DNA of 64,000 bases from Silurus meridionalis (GCF_014805685.1 NC_060902.1:3649286-3713285), one strand, 5' to 3'. Shown: positions 1 to 12,647, counted from the stretch's first letter. Notes: a model not told the origin generated them from the sequence alone. Numbers and translations are program-made.

Positions 1-117
1 TGTATTTTGTAGTTTATTTTGATATACTTAAGTTTAAGTATTTTTATTTTAAAATACATTTTAATGTATCTCTACCCAACCCTGGTGGCAACTACACCTC
101 AGATGTTTTTAACTAAA

Positions 118-620
118 AATAAAGCTCCAAATCGGCTAAATTGCCGTATTCATGCAATGTATTTTATCGGTATTGTAGATCGGAATGGTGTGAAAACGGT
201 GTTGTTTGACTTATAAAGTCTTAGAATGTGGGAATATAATCATAAAATTGTAATGCATGCAGATTCGTCATTCTAATTGGGAGTTTTTGTGTGTGATTGT
301 TATATTTAAACCATGGTTTATACATATTGGGATTTCTGGATTTACAAGTTTTTGTTTTCTATGCATCATCGCCCCCCTAATTTATGCGTACTATTCTTAG
401 CTAAAGCTACCACTTGACCTGACTGACTTCTCTTTTATTCTATATATCAACTTTAATCCAACCCCTTCTCATATCACAATAATAAGAGAGGACAGTCTTA
501 TTGCGTTATAACATAACTCAATTTTGCCAGAGGATATTGAACTTCTCCTCAGCCCCCGAGTGCCAATTTGTCAGACATGACATTGTGGAATGACAATATT
601 CATAATGCATGAATTTCGGG
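118..620 (+). repeat. Diverged interspersed repeat, copy 1
   Basis: Several blocks recur in the same order at 1885-2210: agctccaaa followed by a ggctaaa-type block, then attcttagctaa.gctacc.cttgacct, then gaggatatt.aacttctc.tcagccc, then a gtcagac.gacat block. Spacing differs between the two copies and point differences are many, so the copies are old. The family is not recognised; no terminal repeats or coding remnant were seen. Confidence 0.55.
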
Positions 621-1384
621 GTCACCCTCTTAGTTCTAAGCACGTAGAACGACGCGTCTTGGGCAAGGTGAGCTGTATATAGATCAGCTTTTTAGCAGCT
701 CGAAACTTTCCCTGTGACATTTTCAGTTCTGCTCTGAGAGACATTTAGTGAAAGCGAAATGCTAATCTGCTTGAGGGAAACACTATAAAGCCTAAACAAT
801 AAAAAAAAGTTAGTGAGATTGAATTCAGGTAGCATAGATAGCATCTCATTTCAGCAATGCTGAATCTTTTTTCACATTCGACCCTTATCGACATTTCTAG
901 ACTGATTTATATCTGTAATACAGACTCTATGGTAAGGTGATTATATTTGCAGGTCAAAGTACCGCTGCATAAGTAAAGAGCTCAGCGTGAATAGGTGTAT
1001 ACGTCGAATGATAAATGTTTGAGGGTGAAAATATTGGACTTGACAGGATCCATCGGTTTCTGTTTACACATAGCGAATAATCTATAGCCTAAATAAATTG
1101 CTTTAAATTGATTTTCCACACTTCAGAAATCCAATTATTAGTTAAATGTCAGCCGGTATCGCTTCATCGTCTTCAATGGCTCGAGCCTGGTTTACATTTT
1201 AGAGCATGACTGACGCGTTATCAGCAACGCCACACTGGTTTCTGATGCATGTACGGGATTTAAGATTGCCACATGTAGTATCTGCCGTCTTTGTGGCACC
1301 ACTGCGGGAATCCTTTCTGATTTTTGTCTGTAAATGCCGAGATGAATTCCAGTGAAATTGTGTTTATCCAGGCATAGTAAACAC

Positions 1385-1800
1385 TAGGGGTGTAACGGTA
1401 TACAGAATTCATGGTTTGGTACGTACCTCGGTCTTTAAGACGGTTTGGTTAAATTTCTCTAAGGTTAGGAGGAAGAAATGCAAAACATAAAATCGTTTGC
1501 CATTTTTATTAACGTGGTTTATTAATAACATTGAACATCAACAGTTTACATTTTTAAAACAATTTTAAATAAAATGCCTGCTTGGTCTCTCAATATGCAG
1601 AAATCTCAGGATTTTTTTTTCTAAGAGAAATTCTTGATGCTGGGCATAGAACGCTAATGAATCCATATTGCTAGCATTGGTGATGACAGAAAGTGGCAGC
1701 GATTTCTTGCATGCACAAAACAAAATCTGGCATTGTTGTCTATGTTTTCATGTTTAATAATAATAATTAAACAAATTTGCTTAAAGTACGAGGCCACTTC
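1385..1800 (+). mobile_element. hAT-like DNA transposon remnant
   Basis: It opens with a taggggtgtaacggtat terminus, the style of end seen in common fish hAT-type non-autonomous elements. Its interior (about 1535-1790) is homologous to 60485-60860: both share a tttaaaacaattttaaata block, a ctgcatg/ttgcatg.cgcaaaac-like block, a ggcattg block and a cgaggc block near the end. No transposase reading frame survives. Family assignment is inference from the terminal motif only. Confidence 0.5.
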
Positions 1801-1884
1801 GACAACTATATTTTAATCAAATTAATTCACTTAAAAAAATTAAGTAAACATTTCTTTTTTGCATCATCCAAAATGCCATTTTAA

Positions 1885-2210
1885 CTGATGATAGAGCTCC
1901 AAAGTTGGCTAAAATGGCCATGTTCTGCAAACATGTAACATTATATGACATAATATGTGCAAATAACAATGCGTGCTGGTTGTGCTGGTCGGAGCTTTAT
2001 AGGTTGGTAGGAATGGAGAGAATGACTCCATTCTTAGCTAATGCTACCTCTTGACCTTGCTGGCTTCTATCTTATTCTGTCTATCACCTTAATCTAAATC
2101 AGAAGAAGAGTCAGTAAACCATACCTCAGTTTAGGTAGAGGATATTAAACTTCTCTTCAGCCCTGATTAGTCAGACTGACATGTCACAGAGAGATTCACA
2201 ATATGTATCA
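1885..2210 (+). repeat. Diverged interspersed repeat, copy 2
   Basis: This is the partner of the copy at 118-620. It carries the same ordered blocks at shorter spacing, about 1.5-1.8 kb downstream on the same strand. An old transposon family or a decayed local duplication would both fit. Confidence 0.55.
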
Positions 2211-3386
2211 GTAGCCCAGAGAAACTCACTGTCTTAAAAACATTTTCTTATGACAGAAGTGGGACTTCTCCATTTGAAGCCACCTCCATTTGGAGATCAG
2301 AATCCTCCATTAACCAGGAAAAGGGGAATTTTACACCTCGTCTCTGGTCTAAACTTGATTGTGATTGCTCCTATTGTCACCCTGCAACATTGTTCTTTTT
2401 TCAAAGCTCACTTGATTCTATCAAATTCTGGCACAGCACCTTCTTCAGTAGTCTCAGGTTAGACACAATGGTGCACTTCCCTGTCCAGGTTGAATGACAG
2501 CTTTCACCAGTTCTCCATGCGATCTTGTGCTTTGTTCTGGAATAAACTGACATTGTGAAAGCCTGTGTACTGTAGACCACTTGGCCATCTGGACACTGAA
2601 GAACTAATATGTAATTCCTTTCTTTTGGTGACCCTCAGATATCAGATTCAGGTAAAAGGTGTGGTCCAAAATACTCAGACTGTTTTCACTTTAGGATAAT
2701 ATAAATATAATAATAATAATATTATTAATAACAATAATATTATTGTATTGTTTTTCTTAGTTTTTTATATGAAGTATTCTTTTCAGTTTTGCTGTTTTGA
2801 TTGTTTATTTTCTATTCACTTGATTTCAGTTATTAATACATTTTTACATTTATTAGAATGTCTTATTCATAGTCTGGGGCTGCATGAGTGCTGCTGGTAC
2901 TGGGAAGCTGCTATTAATTGAGGAAAACATGGATTCCAACATGCACTGTGATATTTTGAAGCAGAATACGATGCCCTCCTTTAAGAAACTGTGCCGAATT
3001 GCAGTTTTCCAACATAATACCAACCCAAAATCTGAAATTCACCTAAAATTCTTTGCTATGCCTTTTGGAAAACCTGCCAAAGTTGTCCTTCAATGCCTTT
3101 ATTTTTTCATTGACCTTGCGATCCAGTTCTAGTCTACTTAACTAGTACTATATATTCTGGTACTTAATTAGTATTGGCTTTGCACTGCTTGTAGTGGTTT
3201 GTTAGAAAAATATTTTTGGTAAAAGTCTTTTTTATTTGCTCAGTAAATATTTAGTTATCTCATATTTCTAGTGTGTGCTATTTGTATTATATTTGCTCAT
3301 TAACCCCAGCTAATGAATGTGTTTTAAATACTCTGAGGATTCATAGAGTTATTATAGCTGCCTATCTCTGGTTTGTGTGTGTGCAG

Positions 3387-3471
3387 GACTGGAGAGCGTG
3401 GATCATTACCCCATCCTGGTTGCTGTTACAGGAATTCTGGTGCGAGTCCTGGTCGACTCGGAGAGGCAGGG
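3387..3471 (+). CDS. rnf123: rnf123 exon (E3 ubiquitin ligase RNF123/KPC1), pre-RING segment
   Basis: RNF123 (KPC1) is the catalytic subunit of the KPC ubiquitin ligase. In mammals it works with UBAC1/KPC2 in the cytoplasm to ubiquitinate p27Kip1 and to process NF-kB1 p105. This 85-nt exon follows a gtgtgtgcag acceptor and ends at a GTGAGT donor (GT at 3472). Its first two bases complete a codon begun upstream; the frame then reads LESVDHYPILVAVTGILVRV and a few more residues (LVDSERQ). That is nearly identical to the human RNF123 segment upstream of the RING. It leaves a 2-base phase (gg) that joins exactly to the exon at 47119. An in-frame TGA lies just past the donor, as expected if splicing occurs here. 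Identity rests on recalled family sequence; the match is long enough to be firm. Confidence 0.93.
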
Positions 3472-3735
3472 GTGAGTCCTTGACATGCTTGCATCATTAC
3501 AGCTTCAGATGGCTGCCTTTAATTCGAAAAGAAACTGCACACGGCCTCGCAAACGGCCTCTTAGCAGAGCACAAGCATACGTCAAAAACGTTTCGTTTAC
3601 AGGATGGCCGGTTTTCAGCAGCATGACTTTCCTGTTATCCTTCAGAGGTTGAGTTTATTTTTAAAGCCCTCGGTAGCTCAGAGGGACTGAAGCGAGTGAT
3701 ACAGTTGTGCTTGTGCGAATGTGTGTTAGTGAGGG

Positions 3736-3759
3736 AGTGTGTGTGTGTGTGTGTGTGTA
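3736..3759 (+). repeat. (TG)n microsatellite
   Basis: A short, near-perfect TG dinucleotide run just downstream of the rnf123 exon. It is a simple-sequence repeat with no other feature attached. Confidence 0.9.
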
Positions 3760-3914
3760 TGATGGTGCCCTCACTGTTCTTCAGCAGAGTCCAACACTAA
3801 TTGCTCGCTCTGTTTCCCGCGGCGCTGTCTGACACCTTGAGTACATGTACACGCATTTCTAGACGTGTTTGTTATGTCAGTTGGATTAGGGGCAGCATGT
3901 AGCCTGTAGGTGCA

Positions 3915-4068
3915 CTCGTTTATTTTTTTCAAATCCCAGCAACACCAGCTGCCTCTCCTGGGCCCCTGAGCAAGGCCCTTAACCCATTCTGTAGCTGCTC
4001 AGTTGTTTAAATGAGATAAATATAAGTCGCTCTGGATAAGTTCTGCCAAGCACCATACATGTAAATGT
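3915..4068 (+). mobile_element. tRNA-derived SINE, 5'-truncated
   Basis: It contains the family core: a B-box-like tcaaatcccagca segment, agctgcc..tcctgggcccctgagcaaggccc, then ttaaccc and a tail with gtcgctctggataag and a gccaa.gccataaatgtaaat-like end. The same core recurs at 6391, 19278, 20483, 38104 and 57690. The A-box end is eroded here. SINEs of this type carry no protein and depend on a partner LINE for movement. Confidence 0.75.
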
Positions 4069-4124
4069 ATAGGATGCCCTTGAAAGTGAAAGAATTACAT
4101 TTTAATCCTCACTTAAATTAGGAG

Positions 4125-4440
4125 AAACTTGTTCCAGCATTACAATATGCACAAAGCTAGGTCCATGAAGATCTGCTTCACATGGGTTGGAATGGAAGAT
4201 CTCGAATGGCCTACTAAAGAGCACTGATCTCAACCTTATTGAGCAACTTTGGGATGTATGTGAACACTGACTGTACCCCAGGTCTTCTCACCTACAACAG
4301 TACCTGACTACTATCATCCTTTTGGCTGAATGAACTCAAATCTCCACAAAAACACTCCAAAATCTAGTGTAACATCTTCCCAGAAGAGTGGAGGTTATTA
4401 TAAAAGCAAATGGGTAATAATTTAATGGGAGCTTTAACCC
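4125..4440 (+). mobile_element. Tc1/mariner-derived repeat, fragment
   Basis: It contains a relic of the Tc1 transposase C-terminal catalytic segment: gaatggcctactaaagagc... reads as an EWP..S-like motif followed by DLNL-like and ELW-like remnants, the region around the second catalytic acid in Tc1 proteins. It then runs through ctccaaaatctagtg and cttcccagaagagtggagg, blocks shared with copies at 14706, 19081 and 35738. Both terminal repeats are missing or eroded. Confidence 0.7.
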
Positions 4441-5112
4441 CTACCTGAGATATATGTGACATTATCCATTACAGTTCTGGATTGCTCCAGGATTAATTTT
4501 ATGAATTAAAAACTTTCATTGCAGGACATTTTTATTCAAGGAACTTCAGCGAGTCTGGATGAAGCATAGTAAAGCTCAAAGTGTCTTCTTTCTAAAGATA
4601 CCTAAATTGTGTATGTAACATGCTGTTGTCAGGAACTGTTATCATTTTAATTTAGGTAGAGTCCCGGAAGTCGGGGGCCGGAAGTTAAAAAAGGACATAC
4701 AAATCTTATAGTATATTTTCATGCATCATGCAGAAATTCTTATTACCATGTAAACATTACTTGGATAAGCTCCACAGGTGGTGAATCCGCCATCTGTCTG
4801 GGAATCGTCAAAACCCGTTGTTTGTTTCAGCGCTTGTTTATTAGAGTCTGGCTGCCAGGATTCAAAGGTTGTTTGAGGATCTTTACAACTGTTGCATGGT
4901 TTTTCCAGTAAACAGGCTATTTTTAATAGTCTGCCACTTCACACTTTTAGTCTTGCGCAGCAGGTAGAGTTGCCTTTTCACAGCTACTGGGGTCTTTACA
5001 AGGTTTGGTCAGAAGGTGTTGATTCATTTCTAAAAAGATATTCATGTTTCCATACTTTTGCCCTATTAGTTTTTTTAAATTATCAAATTAAGAATTCGTT
5101 AAAAAAAAAATA

Positions 5113-5661
5113 TACAGTACAGACCAAATGTTTGGACACACCTTCTCATTCAAAGAGCTTTCTTTATTTTCATGAATATTGTAGATTCACACTGAAGGCA
5201 TCAAAACTATGAATGAACACATGTGGAATTATATATGGAATTATATACATAACAAAAAAGTGTGAAACAACTAAAAAATGTCATATTGTAGGTTCTTCAA
5301 AGTAGCCACCTTTTGCTTTGATTACTGCTTTGCACACTCTTGGCATTCTCTTGATGAGCTTCAAGAGGTAGTCACCTGAAATGGTCTTCCAACAGTCTTG
5401 AAGGAGTTCCCCGAGAGATGCTTGGCACTTGTTGGCCCTTTTGCCTTCACTCTGCGGTCCAGCTCACCCCTAAACCATCTCGATTGGGTTCAGGTCCGGT
5501 GACTGTGGAGGCCAGGTCATCTGGCGCAGCACCCCATCACTCTCCTTCTTGGTCAAATAGCCCTTGATGCCTTCAGTGTGACTCTACAATTTTCATAGTC
5601 ATGAAAATAAAGAAAACTCTTTGAATGAGAAGGTGTGTCCAAACTTTTGGTCTGTACTGTA
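5113..5661 (+). mobile_element. Non-autonomous Tc1-like element with intact ends
   Basis: The element runs from 5115 (cagtacagaccaaatgtttg) to 5659 and is flanked by TA dinucleotides (5113-5114, 5660-5661), the Tc1/mariner target duplication. The terminal inverted repeats extend about 60 bp, through the block containing ctttctttattttcatga. The interior keeps part of the 5' Tc1 sequence (rttcttcaaagtagccacc) and a later transposase-derived block (ctcgattgggttcaggtc...). The bulk of the transposase is deleted. The right half recurs almost unchanged at 60982-61220. Confidence 0.85.
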
Positions 5662-5681
5662 TATATATATATATATATATT
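5660..5681 (+). repeat. (TA)n microsatellite
   Basis: A short TA run directly adjoining the right end of the Tc1-like element, probably expanded from its target-site duplication. Confidence 0.8.
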
Positions 5682-6390
5682 TAAGGTAATGCTTCGTCTA
5701 CACTAATCCAGATACATTTAAATAAAGGCTAAAAACCTTTACCTTTTTAAAAAATAATATTTTCCCAAAAGTCGCTCATCCACACCGAAACGTCTGAAAA
5801 CACTTAACCTGTACTGCGCATGAGCAAAACGTAAGACGTTTCGACGTTCATTTATCTTCCGGCTCTTTTAATCTCCGCTGCAATAACTAAAAATGTGTCC
5901 TTGTTTTTGAAAACAAGAGTTTTTGTTAATAGACTTTAGTTCTGTTTTGTAGTTTTTGGGTGAATTGCACAGGAACGATCATTTTATTGTTGTAGGGTTT
6001 AGAGTTTACAGGTTTACATTTTAAAACTGAAATTTAAAATAACGATTATTAGAATTTCGTTTTCAGAATCGCAGTTATAAAATGTTGTGCACTGAATGTG
6101 TTTTGGTGTCTTCCAAAATTTTAATGGAATTCTACATATTTGAGTCTGGAAAAGGACGGAATTTTGCAATGGAAAATGTGTCGGATTCCTGAGTAACAGC
6201 TGTCACATGGACTGCATTCAGTTTTAAATTGAACCGATTTGAAATATATTGTTATTCACCCAAAAAAATTAAATGTCGATATGGTGATAAAGGTATTTTC
6301 TGTGAGGACGTAATAAAATATTTCAGTCAGTAGTGTTATTAGTAGTAATAGTTATAGAAGTGGCCATTTAATTCATTAGAGGAAGTGGAA

Positions 6391-6547
6391 GTGGTAGCTC
6401 TGTAGTTAAGATGTTGGACTTCTTATATCCCAGCACTACCAAGCTGCCACCTCTGGGCCCTTGAGCAAGGCCCTTAACTTTTCATATATGTGAAGGAGGT
6501 GATTGTAAATCGCTCTGGATTAGGGCATCTGCCAACTGCCATGAATA
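6391..6547 (+). mobile_element. tRNA-derived SINE
   Basis: It has an A-box-like gtagctctgtagttaagatg, then tatatcccagcactaccaagctgcc, ctctgggcccttgagcaaggccc, and a tail with aaatcgctctggattagggcatctgccaa. Good match to the other SINE copies in the window, with the same orientation as the one at 3915. Confidence 0.8.
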
Positions 6548-7834
6548 GAAAGTCGTGAGACAGAGGATGTTGAGTTTCTCCGTAACAAGCTGCAATTCCT
6601 TGGCTCGCTAACTTTGAAAAAATAAACTACAAGTAAGTAGTTGATAACAGTAATCATTTAATCCATGAATATTCTATGACCCTTTATGTAACTAGAAACC
6701 CATCAAGTACAACGCTTATACAAAATTTTTTAGAACAGTGTAGTATAAGACGAAATAAAACATAAAAAACATACTGTTATTGGAAAACAGTTGTGCTCCT
6801 TTGTATCACCCTATGCCATCACTGATGATTTTCCTGTAAATACATGCCCTTTTTTCCCCACACTGTCTTATTCTTTTATGTAGGTACATTTAGTCCATAC
6901 TGGTAAATAGATCCATTCCATGATGCATTTCAATTCAGCCCGATTGGAAGGTTTTTGAGCACGAATGGCCTATTTAAAACTTAAACGCTGAATTCATTCT
7001 GAGAGCTTTATTATATGCTCCTGTCTTTTATACTGTTATCATGTTTTAGAAAATCCATCAAAACCGTACTAACTAGCCCTCCCTAGATTTTTATTTTTAT
7101 CTATTGAAAAACGGCGTCATTTTGAACCATTTGCTAGTGATAGCGTCTTTATCTTTAGCTCTGCATTTTGGCCTGTTAAGCTGAACTGCATTTGATTTAA
7201 TGGCTCGGATTGTTTTTTTTTTCTGAAGCACTTCAGCGTCCATCATGCTCTGTTGACCATTAGCTGCAAGACTTGTTGTGTGGGGATAGAAACTTTGCCA
7301 AGGCTCATTCTTTAGAGCAAATTTTTGCTTTAGTAAATAGAAATTTGTTGTTTCCTTTTTCTTTCCATCCATTACCGGAGAGTATCTGTGTTTGTTACAT
7401 GGCTGAAGCTGTGCAGGGTTTGTGTGGTGTTTTTTTGGCAAAAAATTGGGGGTCAGTAATGCAGAGGGAGGTCTGGGATGATCTGTTCGGTCATTGTGTC
7501 TCCATTACTGCTCTCATTCACCGGTTTCCGCTTTAAAATTTCCAGCCATTTCGCTCTCAGCAATGCTAAGTGTTTTTCTTTTTTCCTTTTTTTTTTTAAG
7601 TTCTGCTCTTAACCAGACATGTCTGGGAAAACATAATTATTAGGCCATTATGTTTCAAAAGAGGACATTTTATTTCGATACTTTTTTGTACCCATTGAGT
7701 ATTATTAGTATTTATCAATGCTGACTAGTATATAAATATTTTCTCTATTTTTTTCTTTATTATATCGTAAAGGCTGAATCATTTTTTTTTTTTTTAAAGA
7801 ACTATTATTAAGGATTATTATTGTTTTTCTTTTT

Positions 7835-8620
7835 CAAAATCTCAGTACTCAATACAAGTTATTTAGTACTGAATGTGAGTATTAGGAGATTATTTCGTTG
7901 CCGAATTAATATTATGAGTTTATTTAATACTCAGTGTATTAAATGTAGAGTATCAGTACTGAATGTTATTATTGTGAGGTTATCTAATACTACAGTAGTT
8001 AAGTAGTATGAGATTATTTAGTACTGGATAGGCTTATTAATTTAATACTGAATGAGTATTATGAGGTTATTTAGTACTAAATGAATATTATTAGGATATT
8101 AGCATTAAAATAATATTATGAGTATTTAGTATTGGTTGAGTCTTAGATATTATGTTTTGCCTGAGTGCTTTTTTTTTTTTTTTGTGTGTGTAAAATCAGT
8201 ATTATTCATTCTCTTTTATAGTACTTGTCCTATTCGGATTTGAGTATTATGGCTCTTTTACTACTGACTTATTTTAAGTTTATATAGTACTAGAATTTAA
8301 TTATTATATATATTTTTTTTGGGGAGGGGGGTGGTAGTGAGTGTTATCTTTTTATTACTGACTATTCAACATTAATGTTTGTTACTTGTATTTGGCTTTT
8401 TTTTGTGTGTTTTTAGTATTATCAGTACCTTATTTCGTGCCAGTTAAGTATTATTTAGCTGAATATTAACTCTTAGTATTGACTGATTATTTTTTGGATT
8501 TTTTAAATACTTTTTAGAGTATAATGTTTGACTTTATTTATTTACTACTGAATTTTTTTTTTACTAGCATTTAAGTATTATTTGTATTATTTAGTACTAT
8601 TGCATTTGCATTACTTACAG
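7835..8620 (+). repeat. Degenerate AT-rich minisatellite
   Basis: A unit of roughly 30-45 bases built on ttatttagtactgaatg and agtattatgagg recurs many times with variable spacing and many substitutions, breaking down gradually to the right into T-rich sequence. It ends against the (TTA)n array. No coding frame or transposon ends were found. Confidence 0.65.
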
Positions 8621-8621
8621 A

Positions 8622-8684
<63 letters not shown>
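8622..8684 (+). repeat. (TTA)n microsatellite
   Basis: About 20 uninterrupted copies of a TTA/ATT trinucleotide at the right edge of the degenerate minisatellite, from which it may have grown. Confidence 0.95.
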
Positions 8685-8685
<1 letters not shown>

Positions 8686-8884
8686 TAGTAATGTATTTTA
8701 TTTATTATATTGATTTTTTTGTAGCACTGAATAAATATTTGTAGTTATAATTTTTATGATATTTTTTTTAGTAGAACTCGCTAAATAAATGTTTATTTGA
8801 GTATTGCCATATAATTATGATTAGGATTTAAGATTAGGACACAAAAAAAAAGTCCAGAAAAAAGTAAAAAAAAAAAAAAAGCTT

Positions 8885-10519
8885 CTCATCATCTTGAAAG
8901 TGCATGTAATAACTTACATATATGACCTACACTGCAGGTTATTTGCCAAGCAAGCAGAGCCCATCATTTTGTCAGAATCGATCTGCAAACTATCAAACAA
9001 ACAAGTGTACTCAATGCTTTATTGTTTCCGGGCTTGGGCTTCTTACCTATAACAGAGATAGGGATCACTGATATTTGCTCTGTCTATTTGCTAGTAGTTA
9101 TTGCAAGGAAAAAAAAATCTTCACTCGCCGTTGGTGTTCAGAAACCTTTAAAGGCTGTTCAACCCTTGATTTTGTTTGTCAGATTTGAAGGCTGTCTGTG
9201 TTTCTTTTTTTTTTTCCAAAAAAGATTCCTTTTTCTTATACCATTGTTTTACCTGCGGCTGTTTGGGAATAAAGAGGCAGAGCCGGTGAGACCTTGTCAA
9301 AGTGTGAAAAAAATTTAATGCGAATCTGGCTAAAGATAGACTCACCCTGAGGCTCCGAATCGGAAAAACAACAGTCGCCTCAGGCTGATCGTTCCATTCC
9401 TCGCAGTGTATTTCTGTCCCGTTGTGTGGAATGTCGTGACATCCTCCCCGAGTTGTATTATTCACAAAGAATCTAGGCCAGACGAGCAGACTTGGGGCAT
9501 AATCAGACTTACTTGGTATTCTGCACCTGAACTCTGTCAGAATTCTGCTTGCAGTCTTACATTTAGAGAAAAAAAAACATTTGTATACATCATACAGAAT
9601 GTGTGTTCAGGCTTGACCATTCCATGCTAAATAACATTTGCTCTCGCTCGTGCCTCCTCACCTCGTTCTTTCGTCTTTACGCATCCGCTTATCCCTCCAG
9701 CGTCCTCAGATAAGACATGGCCTTTTCCTCTTAATGTCAGCCAACTCGCACTACACCTGTGTCTGTTTTTGTTGGGCTTTCATTGTACCTACACTTTTCA
9801 TAACGTGCTGATAGACTGTTTTCATTTTCTATTTGAAGAAGAAAAATTCCAGCTTCAAAAGGTGACCTTTACTGAGAAGAAAAAAAAAACAGTGGCTGTA
9901 TTTATCTCTTGGTTAGAAGCATAAAAAAAGCTAAGGATTATCGGTGCGGTTTTGTTCCGAGGTCTCGTGGGCTGTCGGTCAATGTCTCCTTTGCATGGTC
10001 GAAGCAGGATGTGTCCAGATTTGTCAAGATTTAGACACTAATGATTCCGTAGGTGCAGCTAATAAGAAGGTAAATAAGATTTGATCGGTTTGATTGTTTA
10101 CCCCTACAGTCCCAGCCCCTTTCCTGCATTGCATACAAAGCTCCACCTTCCAGAAGCTACAGTAGATCTGTTTGAGTTAGCATGCTAATTTGACCTTGGA
10201 TGAGTAAGGACATACAATACATGCCAAGTTATAACACAGGTATGAAGAGGTCTTGATCTTCCTCGGGGTGGATGAAAAAACAGCATAAAAAATAGGAGTA
10301 AGATTATGTCTAAAACCTAGGTGGCCTCCTTCACTCCTCTCTTACACCGTCTGACTTCTCTGTCCAAAATATGTACCTTTTTACCCCCAAGAAGATCAAG
10401 AACTCTTCTCACGTCCACCAGCAAAAAAACTGAATATCCTTTCCAAAATTTTCTGACCTTTACTTCCTCTATACACTATCCCCATACCCTCTGCCTCTGG
10501 GGTTACATCCTAACAATTG
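8885..10519. other. Intronic stretch, no gene seen
   Basis: Unique-looking sequence with scattered short A and T runs. Short open frames here lack family similarity, good coding composition or splice sites. I see no repeat family either. Confidence 0.5.
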
Positions 10520-10820
10520 GTTAGGATAAAACGATTGGTTCCGACAGACCGGTCGTAACACGATTTGGTTGTAAGTAGAGTAGGCTATATGTACAGTACT
10601 GTGAAATGATAAAAATAAAAATCTTTAAGTAGTATTTTATCATAATTTTCTTTCATTATTGTTATACTGTATATATATCATCATTTTCTTTGTTCATTTT
10701 ATGCCATTTGTATCATCTCTACACCATTTTGTTTCTTACTATTGTACGCCACGGCTAGCGCCGTGGCTAGCAATTGTGGTCGTAAAGTCGAATGGTCGTA
10801 AGTCGACGACCGCCTGTATA
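10520..10820 (+). mobile_element. Possible DNA-transposon remnant (cgtaagtcg ends)
   Basis: The left part reads gaccggtcgtaacacgatttg and the right part ggtcgtaagtcgacgaccgc, which are roughly reverse-complementary in theme, with an AT-rich middle. Ends built on cgtaag/ttacg motifs recur at 22398-22730. No transposase is present. The class is not determined. Confidence 0.4.
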
Positions 10821-12451
10821 AGCTTTTTATTATTGACTGTTATTTATTTATTTATTTTAATTTTCAGACTATGATATTTTCTTACTGGTCCTGTCCATAT
10901 ATTGTCTGATTTGTGATTGTAAACCAGTACTGGCATAATCATATTGCGTCATGTAGCTTTTGTAGGTTGTTACTCAATTAAGATGTGGTATAAATTGGAT
11001 AATTGTAGGACGCTCTGAAAATAGTACACATGGAGATGCGTTACAATGACACCCTCTTAACTTGAAAATATCTTAAGTCGAGGCATGGGCTAGCCTACCC
11101 AGGAATCTTAAAGAATGGTGACCAGTATGAGGTAATATATTGTCATTTGTTAATAATTTAACAAATTACAGTTCATAATTTAGCAAACGGAGCAATTTAC
11201 ACTACCGTAATGCTTAAACTTTACAGTATATATGTATGTGGAGGGCGGAGCTGATTAAAAAGTGGAGAGACAAGAGCCGAAATTGCCCACCACCAAAAAA
11301 ATATGCGTTTTAACTCCGAGACCACTAAACTCTGTTGACCGCTGGCAAGGGTAAGGCATCTCCCAAGGCGAGACATCCTGGCAGCGTCCCAATATATTGT
11401 ACGCAAATTAAAATGCCTTCTTTCATATCACTCTCGTCATCGTAAGATCATAAAATCAAACCATCGCAACTCTGGGACTATTGTCTGCCAAATGCCCCCA
11501 TTGTAAATGTATGCAGCCTTTTTATTTACGATTTGTTCAAATTTGTCCAAATGAGATTTTAACTAAGAAAAGTGCGAAGAGTCATTTGGCTCTTCGACTG
11601 ATTTAGTTTTTGTGTTGAGTCTCTCAAAAGCTTTGAGCCTCGGTATCAGTATTGTTAATATTGTAAGACACACGATAAACCATTCAGATGTTTTAAAGGC
11701 AGGTTTTAACATTTGCTGCATAGATGCAAATTGTAGCTTATACTTTTATTTATATTTACTGTTTATGAGAATGGTTTGAGAATGACAATTCAAAGCTTTA
11801 GACCGATTTCCGGGTTGCAGCGCCTTTTCAGAAAGAAAAAACAACAACAAATTGCCACTAAAGCACACGATAATATTATCCTTTCCCAGCGTGAAAAATG
11901 CAGGGCAAAAAATAGTTCAAGAAACACCTTTTTTGAAGGAAAGTGGAAGAAATTAAGTGTCACTGTACTTGGCGCGTCACACCCAGTGCAAAATCCTTAA
12001 TGAGGAAAGCACTGGTGTGACACGAGGCACCTTCTGTCATGCCGAATCCCCGCTGAGGGCTTTGCCTTTACACTGCGGGCTGTTTTTCTTCCTGTGTTCA
12101 TTCTTTAAATTTCTATTCTATCTTAAAAATCTATTGCTTTATTCACGTTGGGATTGTCAACATGTGGAAAACCAAATGATTTGCATTTTTTGAGGTTTGG
12201 GCTTTTGGAGGATTTCTTTCCACATATAGTCCCCATTTGCAGTTCTAATAACCTCCACTCTTCTGAGATGGTGTTCCACTAGATGTTTATTAGATATTTA
12301 GAGATTTGTTGAAATTTATTCAGCCATAATGACTTAGTGAACTCAGGTACTGATGTAGGTGATTTGTGCAGGTGGGCAATCAGCGTTCCAATCCACCCCA
12401 GAAGTGTTCAGTAGGTTTGAGGTCAGAGCTCGAGAGCAGGTCACTCAAGAT

Positions 12452-12647
12452 TAGAGGTGGACCGATTAATCGGGACGATTTTTGGTATTTCTTTTATTAA
12501 TCGACGTCGGCCGATTGGGCTGCAAATTGGTAGGTGCACCAAATCGTGCGTGTACGTTCTGTGGTTGAGGGAGAGAACATAACTCTTCTTCCCTGATTTC
12601 TAAATATCGGCATCGGCCAGAGAAAAACCCCTATCGATCGACCTCTA
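12452..12647 (+). mobile_element. Short hAT-like MITE with target duplication
   Basis: The ends are inverted repeats (tagaggtggaccgat... and ...atcgatcgacctcta). They are flanked by an 8-bp direct repeat, ctcaagat at 12444-12451 and ctcaagaa at 12648-12655 (one mismatch), the target-site size of hAT transposons. At 196 bp it is internally deleted and non-coding. It sits inside the Tc1-derived repeat, so it inserted later. Confidence 0.8.

Larger units (their letters stand above)
1..3386 (+). other. rnf123 intron, 3' part
   Basis: This stretch lies immediately upstream of the first recognisable rnf123 exon and ends in a splice acceptor (gtgtgtgcag, ending at 3386). I looked for the preceding exon, which in the human protein encodes the residues before the LESVDHYP segment, and did not find it, so it should lie left of the window. 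The stretch holds diverged repeat copies (118-620, 1885-2210), a hAT-like remnant (1385-1800) and AT-rich low-complexity sequence near 2697-2750. No coding sequence is supported in it. Confidence 0.75.
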
